Translations under genes and position numbers: made by a program
Source: an uncultured Eubacteriales bacterium
GTDB lineage: Bacteria; Bacillota; Clostridia; Christensenellales; DTU072
Direction: 5' to 3'
Assembly: GCA_902766325.1 (NCBI GenBank)
Contig: CACXDF010000274.1
Location: forward strand, 1 to 9,798
DNA: 9,798 bases
Shown: positions 1 to 9,000 of the stretch, in pieces
Numbering within the stretch: the first letter of the stretch is position 1
How the letters are laid out: each line of letters starts with the position of its first letter
Notes under the pieces: generated by a model
Database searches by the model: none
The model's input: only the letters and a program-made list of their open reading frames with translations
Told to the model about the DNA's origin: nothing

Positions 1-3000
1 ATACAACTTCATTTCGGTGCCCTTATAGCTGAGGCCGTAGGCGCTGTCCACTTTAAAGCGCATATTGATGCCGTTGGTATACACGGTGCCGTTGTTGTTG
101 CCCGATTTTTCTTCCCAGGAGAGGAAGTAGGTGTATCCGCTGTTGGCCGCGTCTTTGGTCGAAACGGCGTCTTTATACATATCGTATGCGACCGGATGCG
201 AGAAGCCTTGATAGAACACGAAGAACTTATTCGCGGAAGAACCGGACGTCGTATTGAAGATCCTGGCGATGATCTTATCCGAAATGCCCGATTGTCCCAT
301 AAAGTCGTACACGCTGAGCGCGTTCGCAAACTTTTCGCGATCCAGGCGGACGATATCCACGGTAACGTGCTGTCCGTTAAGATCGACGCCGGTGCAATGC
401 TCCGTCACCAAAAGGTTGTTCGGGTCGGCCGGATTCGACGAATTGTAGTAGAACACGTTAACGGTAACGCCGTTGTATATCTCGTAATTGACTACGCCGG
501 ACGTATAGTAATAGATCTTCTCCCCGTTGTCCTTAACGAGGCACTTGGCCGAGAAGCCGTCGCCGCTTGCGATATTGCCGTCTTCGATGCCCACCGTACG
601 CGACTTGACCATAACTTTGAGCGGAACGACTTGTTTTGCAAGGCCGGAGCCGACCCAAGCATACACGTTATAGGTACCGCCGCCCACTCTCAGATAAAGC
701 GGTTCGTCGTTAATGGTAACGCCGATCAAGGACTGATTGAGTAAGCAGTAATCAAAATCGCTCTTATTGCTGCCCGCAGTCGCCATAACGCGGTCGATGG
801 TCGTCGTCGCAAAATTCAGGGTGGCGGAATACTGACCGCCGACAAAGTAACCTTGCGCCTTTTCGCTGTCGAAACCGTTTTCGGAATTGACATAGGTAAC
901 GAACGGGTCGAAGACGAATCTCTTCGTTACGGGATCGTAGTTCGGCATATTCTTATCGAGTTTGGTGTTGACGTCTTCGACGTACACGATACCGGTGACC
1001 GTTCTGTCTACGTACACGATGGGGATATCGTAAGTCTGTTCGCCACCGATCTCGATCTCGTTCCTATTACCGAACTTGACCGTCAGGCATCCTACGCCGC
1101 CGCCGTAATTGATCGGCTTGCCCGCTTGAGAGCCCGTTCTCTTCTTATAAGAGATAGAAGCGATACCGCCGTTGCCGTCCGAAGTGATGGAAGTGAGCGT
1201 ATACTTATTGATATTGACGTTGGTTCCGTCAAAGCTGAGTTGCTCGAAGAGATGTCCGACGATGACTTCGCTGCTACCGGTCAAGTAGTAGTTATCCGCG
1301 TCGGCGCCCTTAATAAAGACTTTACTGACGGAATCGCTGTATTCCACCTCGTTCTCGAATTGACGGATCACGCCGTAACGGTCGATATAGTAGACGTCTT
1401 TTCCGAGACCGTTGCCCCACTTATAACGCATATCGAGGATACGTACTCTGAACACGCCTTCAAAGGTGTTTTCGCCCTGTTTCCCATACGTCTTCGGCGT
1501 TACGAGGAGCTTGCAAGCGTCTTGCGCGCTGACCAAAGAGGTCGCGTCGGAAGACATCACGACTTCCTTCTTGTAGTAGATGAATTCGGAACCGTCGTTC
1601 TCGTAAACGCAGTCTCTTTCAGTGGGGACCTCGGTCACGTCTCTGTCGGTATAGAGAACGTAGGCTTTTCCGTTCTTCATGCGGACGTAATAACCGTTGT
1701 TCGCGGCATTCTCCGCGGTGGCGCCGTCCACTACGGTATATACCACCGATTCCGAACGACCGACGGTCAGAGGCACGTTGACGTTTTTACCGGCATAGAG
1801 GTTGCTCGTGTCTGTCGGATATCCGGTGCTTGCGTCGGAGATGAGGTAATTTTCCGCTCTGAGGTTATAGAGTACGGTATAACCGCCCGCGCAGTTGACC
1901 TTAACGCTCCTGAAGTAGGAGAAGTTGCTGTCCGCGAAGTTCTCGCTGTACATCGGAGAGGACGGGCTTGCGTACGGGTTGGAAGACATCGCGTTCTTCA
2001 TGCTGTACGGATTCAACAGCATCTCGTACGTAGAAGCGGCTCCGCCGTTATAGGTCGTATAGACGATATCGTCCAAATCGACGAAGTTTTCGCCGTCGAA
2101 GCTGACCGAATAGTACTGCACGGAGCGATCCTCGACGATGGTGGTGACCTTCATCTTTTGTTCGTTGATACGGTTGCCGTTCTTATCCAAGTCGTAGATC
2201 ACGGCCAGGACGACTTTTACGGTGGCGTTTTTATCGTACGTTCCGCCGGCGATACTCATCACCTGCTGTACGGCGTCGAACTCCCAATCGACGTAGACCG
2301 GACGGACGGTCATGCCGGTATCCGTCTCAATATTAACGTAGATCTTCTCGGGCAAGCCGTAGTCGGAATAATCATCCGTAGATCCGTAACGGACGTCAGG
2401 CAAACGGGACGTGGAGCCGTCGGCGTTATAGTACTCGTAATAAGTCTTGCCGAGCGTACCGTATCCGACGAAGCCGATAAACGGTTCTATCCGCAGATTA
2501 TCCAGTTCGTACGCGCCGGACCCGGTCATACGGTAACGGAGCATGGTATTATTGTCAATATAATACTCTCCGCCGACGATGTTCATCGTTCCGGTATCTC
2601 CGATATCGTACCTGCCGAGGCTGATCAGTTGCGCCTTTGTGACGACCACTTTGACTTCGGTTGTCTGCTTGAGTTCGCCCTCGCCGATGGTCGCCGTGAT
2701 ATAGTAAGTGCCGCCACCGGGCGTGTATTCGATATTTTCGATGCCTTCCCACTTGATCTCGTCCGTCATTTCGATAAGCTGACTGCCGCTACCGTATTGC
2801 AACCAGTAGGTATAGCTGTCGAAGTCGATACGATCGTACATATTGCCGGTCGGCTCTATGATGACGCCGCCTGGATCCTTGACGAACACGTTAGTGATCT
2901 TCCTCGACCACAAGGTCGCGGTGATATCCACGCTGTAACGAACGTCGAAGTCAATGCCGTACGCGTCGGTCACAGTAGATCCGATCTTAAAGTAAATGGT

Positions 3001-6000
3001 GTACTTGCTTTCTTTAAAGCCGTTATCTCTGTACTTCTTATAGCTGATATTGGAAGAGTCGATCTCAATGGAAAGGACTTTGTTTTCCATAATGGTATCG
3101 CTCGTCCAATCCCAAACGCCGTCCACCTTCTTCGTCGCGACGGTCGTCGTAACGGTCGCGGAGGTATAGGTCGCCTTCATACGCTCTTCGTTGCTGTTCA
3201 CGTCGTACGGGTCGAGGAATACGCTGTATCCGTCGGGCAGGCCGCTGACGATATCTCCGGTCTCGAATCTCTCCGGATAGATGTACAATTCAACCACGTC
3301 GTCGATATAGCCGAAGGTATCGTTACCGATCTTGGCGTACGCGCGCGGAATAGCGCCGGAAGCGGTCATGCCGTAAGAATCATAAGCGTCGATCTTCGTC
3401 CACTTGACGTCGAGAGTAACGACTTTGATCTCTCCGTCAACGATACACGTGATCTCCGCCTTGTTCGGCAATTTCTTATTGATATCGTCGAAAGCGGACC
3501 AGTTATAGACGTTTTCTGCGAAAGAAACATCCGTTCTGACGGTTCCGTCCTTACGATAGTATGCGATATTGTCGACGTTGCGGATCCAGTAGACGCTCTC
3601 GTTTCTCAAAATGACGTCGACCGTCTGGATACAGTTGGTCTTTCCGCCGAAGATAAGCGTCGTTTCGATATATTCTTTCTTATAGAAATCTTTGAAGTCC
3701 GCGGCGTTGAAGTACGCGTACAGTTCGCCTTGTCCGGCCGTCGAATAGGTCACGCTGACCTTGACTTCTTTGGTCAGGTCATACATATACGGATTAATAC
3801 CGATGACGTGTTTGCCGTTCACTAAAGAACTGCCGACGTTGATGTTACTGCCGTCGTATTCTCCGGATACCGCCGATATAGCCGTAATGCCGTTGATACG
3901 GGATACGGTCGCATCGCGAATAATGGACTTATGGAGCAGCATAATATTGGCCTTGTTGTCCTGCATGATGGCCGCGTCTTGGTTGTACGCCACGGCGGCA
4001 AGGTCGATCTCGACCCAGAATTGCCATCTGTTGGTGACGGACGTATCGGTCTCATAACCCTTACTGCGGACGAGGACTCGGATGGAAGTCGCATCGGCGG
4101 GATCGCCGTTATACTTGATGCCGTCGTCGGTATAATCGCCGTTGCCGTTGGTATCGTTGACGTACTCCCAGATCACGTATTCTCTGCCGTCCGAACGGAT
4201 CTCGGTCGCCAGTTCCCAAATGCCGCTGCTGTACGGTACGCCGAGCGTCGTATATCCGCCGTCGGAAGAATATCTGGTCTGGAGGAAGAGCGTCGCCTTC
4301 TTCTTATTGCCGTCGTCGATCGCCGAATAGACCTGCGCGAGGTATACGTTCAACGCGTCGTCAATGGTCGACTCGATATACGGATTGACGGTGATATTCT
4401 TAGCTTCGAGGACGCTGCCATACCACGTGTAATCGCTTACGGTCAGGTTCTCGGCGTTCGCTTCGCGACCGAGGTAGATGCCGAGGTATTTTCCGTTCTG
4501 AACTTCAATGCTGTTGACGTCCACAACGGGATCGGCGCCCGTTTCATTCGCGGAATAACGGATATGAACGTATTTCTCGTCGGCATACGCGGTATTTTCT
4601 CCGAAGATATTATCGGTGTTTCTGTACCACAAGAAGCTGTCCTTCGTCAGCGCCAAGACGGCCTCTTCGTAGCTTTCCGATCTCGGACGATTGCGTAAAA
4701 CGGCGATACCGATATAATCGTTCGGTTCGGAAGAGAAGTTTTCTCCGTCCGCATTCGCAGAATAACGGACGAATACGTACGTCTTCGTGGCGCCGTTATC
4801 CAAAACGCCGTTCCTTCCGTCGTTATAGTAGATCCTGTACCCGTCGGTCGGATTCTGGTTATAGGCGATCTCCGTAATATCGATGGTGTTCAGGTGGATG
4901 GGCGCGTTATGAACGAGCTGTTGTCCGAACAGATAGTCGGACAGATATGCTTCGCTGTTCAAAACGTTACCGTTATAGTTCTTCCACTTGTTGATCTCTC
5001 TCAATAACCCTTCAAGATCGACCCAATGTACGACCGCATCGATAGACGTGCTCGACTCGTTAAAGAAGATCTTACGGGTATAACCGACGTTCTCGATATA
5101 GCCGAGGTCTTCTTTCACGACTTCGCTCTTATCGGCGACGGAAAGGAAGAAGGTCTCCGCCGAGGTCACGACTTTTTCGACCGGCGTACGATTGACGGTA
5201 TATCTGCTTCTGGTATAGGTAGAGTACCAGGTCTTCCAAACGTTGGCCTTGGCTTCTCTCGTACTGATAAGGAGATTAGCGTTTCTTTCGGCCGCGTACA
5301 GGGACTGCAAACGGTTCGAAGATACGACCTGACCGGTATAAAGTCTGTCGTAACCGTCGGACAGGACCCCAACCGTGTTGCGTTCTACGTACGCGAGCAT
5401 TTGTTCGGCGAGGATCATATCCAGATAGAGCATATCGGACGGGCTGTAGGCCTCGGACAGGATATCGCTGTACTGCGCGTACCAAGTCTCCCAAGCATTC
5501 GCCTTATTATTGTTATTGTTCCGTCTGAGCATCGAGCCGAGCTTGTTCTTCGTGTACTTATTGGAGCGCGAATAAAGCTCGTCAAAGGCGGCCGCTTCGA
5601 CCTTATTCAACGTATAAGACAGGTTGTTGCGGGCCGATCTTTCGAGGAGCGTGGTCAGCATGATATCCATATCGGTCTTGGTATACCCTTGCGTTCCGAC
5701 GTGAATGTCGATCGGGAATTCTTCGTAGTCCTTGTAAGACAGATACGGGACGGTGTAACTGATGCCTTTCGAGCCGGCGATATAAATGATACCGCTCACC
5801 TTGAAATGCTGTTGCGCGTCGCTCTTGGTCGCGTCTCCCGGATACAATTCGTCTTCGGAATAGGTATATATCGCGCGATAGGTTACTTCCGCGTCGCCCA
5901 ATTTGATATTTTCTTTGTTGCCGGACTCGTATTCGATCGCAATATCGGCGTTAGCGGCCGGCAAAGCAAGTTCTGCGAGCAGAACTTCCAAAGTGTGCGC

Positions 6001-9000
6001 GCTCACGATAGCGCGGATACGTTCTTCGTTCGCCCGGATCACGTCTTCGGTCAATTCCAGATCGGGCGCGCCCAATTCGGTGCGGAGCGCCGTGCGAACG
6101 ATGTTTCTCACGTTGCCTTGAGAAGTCTCGTAAGCGGTGATCATATCGCCGTCGGTGACGCTGCCGTCCGCGATGCCTTTGATGGCGGCGGACTGGATCA
6201 GAACGTATATCTTCAGACGTTGTACCTTACCGAGGTTATCCGTGATGCCGTAGTAAACGGTATATTCCTGCTCGGCGGTGTCGAGCGGATCGTATTCCGC
6301 CAAAGAGGCGCCTTCCGCATTACGAACTGCGTTGAAGCTACCCTTCAAAATTCTCCAGTTTCTGATCAGCAGACCGTTATGCGCGGCAATACGGACGTTG
6401 AGCGTAATAACGCTTTCGAGCGTCTGATACGGCGTCGTATTATTAAGCGGGTTGATGGTGACCATACCGATATAACCGCGCGACTTGAGGTCGACGCCCT
6501 TCAGGGTCGTCTTACCGTCGACAGGCACGATACCGCCGATGGTTCCGGCAATGTCTTTGGTCACTTCCATAACGGAGAAGTCCCAGACCTTGGAAAGCGC
6601 GAAATCAACGCTGGTATACTCGGTATTGGAACTGAGTTCGGCTTGTTCCGCTTCGCCCGTGGACGCATCGATGACTACGGCGCCCTTGCCGTCTCTTACC
6701 TCGGTCGTGCCGTACGCGCGATAAGTAAGTCCGATCGTCGACTTATCCACTTTGTTGTATCCGTCGTTTCCGTAAGAAACGGTCAACGTCTTAAACTCTT
6801 TGATCTTGTCGTTATCGAATCCGTAGAAATAGTTGGCGGTGCCGCTGAGTATCTTTTCCTGTTCTTTGACGACTTTCAAGAAGATCTCCGGCGAGACGCC
6901 CTTAAGCGAATGCGTATAGTCGTATAAGTACAGCCATCTCAGATAGTTGCCGCTGAAGTAACCGATATGCTCGGGGAATACGTCGTACTTGTTCACGCCG
7001 TCTTCCTTATACTTGTTCAGAGCGAAGCGCTCGACGCCGCGGGACGTGTTATTGGCAAGCGCGGTAAAGAACTCCGCATAAGAGCTCCTGATCGCGTCAA
7101 GATACGCCGCCGTGAATTCACCGGCTCCGGCCGAGGGTTCTATAGTTTCTTTGGTGCTGAGACCGGTGAGCGCATTGACCCTAAGCGTGTACCATTCGCT
7201 TCCGTTTTCGGTGTAGACCATTACGTTCTTGCGGATATCGTACCACGCCGTCACTCTTTGAGCGCTTTCATCGATAAAGTACCAATAGGTATTGTCGATG
7301 TCGTCTCTGGGCGTGTCGTCTTCGTGATAGAGCCACATCGTACCCGTCTCGATATCGAACCAGGGTTTATTAGCCGTATAACCTTCTTTATTCGTATCGA
7401 AGATAATGGTGGTATAGCCATCCACGTTATATTGTCCGGTGATCGTGTTACCGGAAGAAATAACGGTGAGATACTTTTCGTAAGCGCTGAAGCGGCTGCT
7501 TCTCAAAGCGTTGAGATAAGCCTCGTCGATCACACCGATACCTTCCGGCAAGTTGGATTCCGTGCCGTAAACGGGAGTCTCGTTGTTGAGATAATACCAG
7601 TTCTCTTCGTCGAACTCGCGATACCAGGCGCGTCCGTTCTCCGGATCGATCCAGACGGTATGCGTCGCGGATGCGTCGCGCACGACGAACAGATCGTCGT
7701 CTTCGACGGAGATATCGTTATCGGCGTCGCCGATCTCGTACGTGAGCTCCCAAATAAGATCGTTGAAGATATAGGTCGTCTTACGATATACCACGTTATC
7801 CGCCGTTCTGGTCTCGTGTTCGTACACGAACATCTCGGGCAGGCTGTCCAGTATCTCTTGCATATTATAGGCGTACACGTTGTAATAGTACGCGCTGCCG
7901 CTGTCGTTTACGGAGCAGGTCTCCATCATCATCGCCTGGCCGTAGTTACCGGAAGCGATCGTGTACAGATAGCCGTCGTACTCCGTGCTCGGGAACTGCG
8001 TCTTGTACTGATTCTTATATTGATACGGCACGTACTTATCGGCGCCTTTCACTCTGTAGAAGAGCGTGTTCTTGACCTCGGCGTCGAGCAGATCGTTTTC
8101 GGCGGCATAAGCAAGGAAGGATCCGGCGATGATATCCAGTTCGTTGACCTTCTTCAAAATCGGCACTTGATCGAGGTCGGAAGTTACTTCGACCGGATCG
8201 CAGGTGATCAGTATCTCGGCAAAAATGGTGTTGCCGACGTAACCGCGCAAATATACGCCGTCTTCTTTGGAGATGCCCTTCGGCGTCAACTTGATTGCCG
8301 ACGTATCCCAAGAGATGTCGATACCGTCGGTGGCCGTGCTTCTGCCGTTGGTAAAGTATCCGAACACACGGGTGGGCAGAATGGGCGACGGCTCTCTGGA
8401 GAGGATATCTCTGGACGGATCGTCGTTGCTTCTTCCGGAGAAGGCGTCGTGTCCGTCGGACGCCCACGTTCCGCCGTAAACGGTAAAGTCGGTCCTGTCG
8501 TAGGGATCATGGAAACGGATCTCTGTCGGCGGATCGAATTCGTAGATCTCCCAGTTGTCGTCCATACTGGCGAAGACGTAATAAAGTCCGTCGGTCGATG
8601 CCACAGTCAGGACGTTTTCGATGCCGGTGGTCGAACCGATCTTCTTGGAGCCGCCCACCACGCGGAGATCGATGCCGGTGTTGACGAGCTCAAGCTCCTG
8701 ATATACGTCGTCTTTGATAGACCGATTTTTAGTGCGGGTATAGAAGACGTAGTCGTACGAAGTCGTTACGTTATTGTCTTCGTTGATCGTCAACTGGTAA
8801 TATTCGTAACGATTATTCAACTTAGTGGTCGAATCGACTTCGGACTGATCCCAATCGCGGTACAGGATATACTCGCCCGTGACGGTATCGCGAATGTACT
8901 TACTTTGCTTATCGTACTCTCCGATCGGCGTAAAGATGGTCTGCTTGATATATTCGGGTATCGCATCCTTGATCGTATTAACGCCGTCGCTGATCCAGTT

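Noticed and set aside
853..3825. 990-codon plus-strand open frame beginning MRLFAVETVF
   Set aside because: It is exactly antisense and in codon register with the real gene. Its product is dominated by V, D, R, I and A as expected from reversed codons, has no recognisable domain, and its openness follows from the lack of TTA, CTA and TCA codons in the opposite frame.
3931..4698. 255-codon plus-strand open frame (and a similar one at 196-744)
   Set aside because: Both are antisense shadows in the same register, ended by TTA Leu codons of the real gene. Neither has a domain signature.
5854..5943. Hydrophobic stretch TLEVLLAELALPAANADIAI considered as a membrane segment
   Set aside because: It contains Glu and Asp, is flanked by charged helix and strand sequence, and has too short an uninterrupted hydrophobic core.
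5026..6927. 633-codon plus-strand open frame
   Set aside because: Same register and same reversed-codon composition as the 853-3825 frame. The opposite strand encodes the clear helical repeats and beta modules.
8365..8379. LPTRV considered as an LPXTG-type sorting motif
   Set aside because: It lacks the Thr-Gly of the motif, lies in the middle of the protein at the start of an Ig-like domain, and has no hydrophobic segment or positive tail after it.
8036..8467. 143-codon minus-strand open frame, Arg-rich
   Set aside because: It overlaps the giant frame on the same strand but in another phase. The Arg/Ser/His-rich translation is typical of a shifted frame and the giant frame is intact here.
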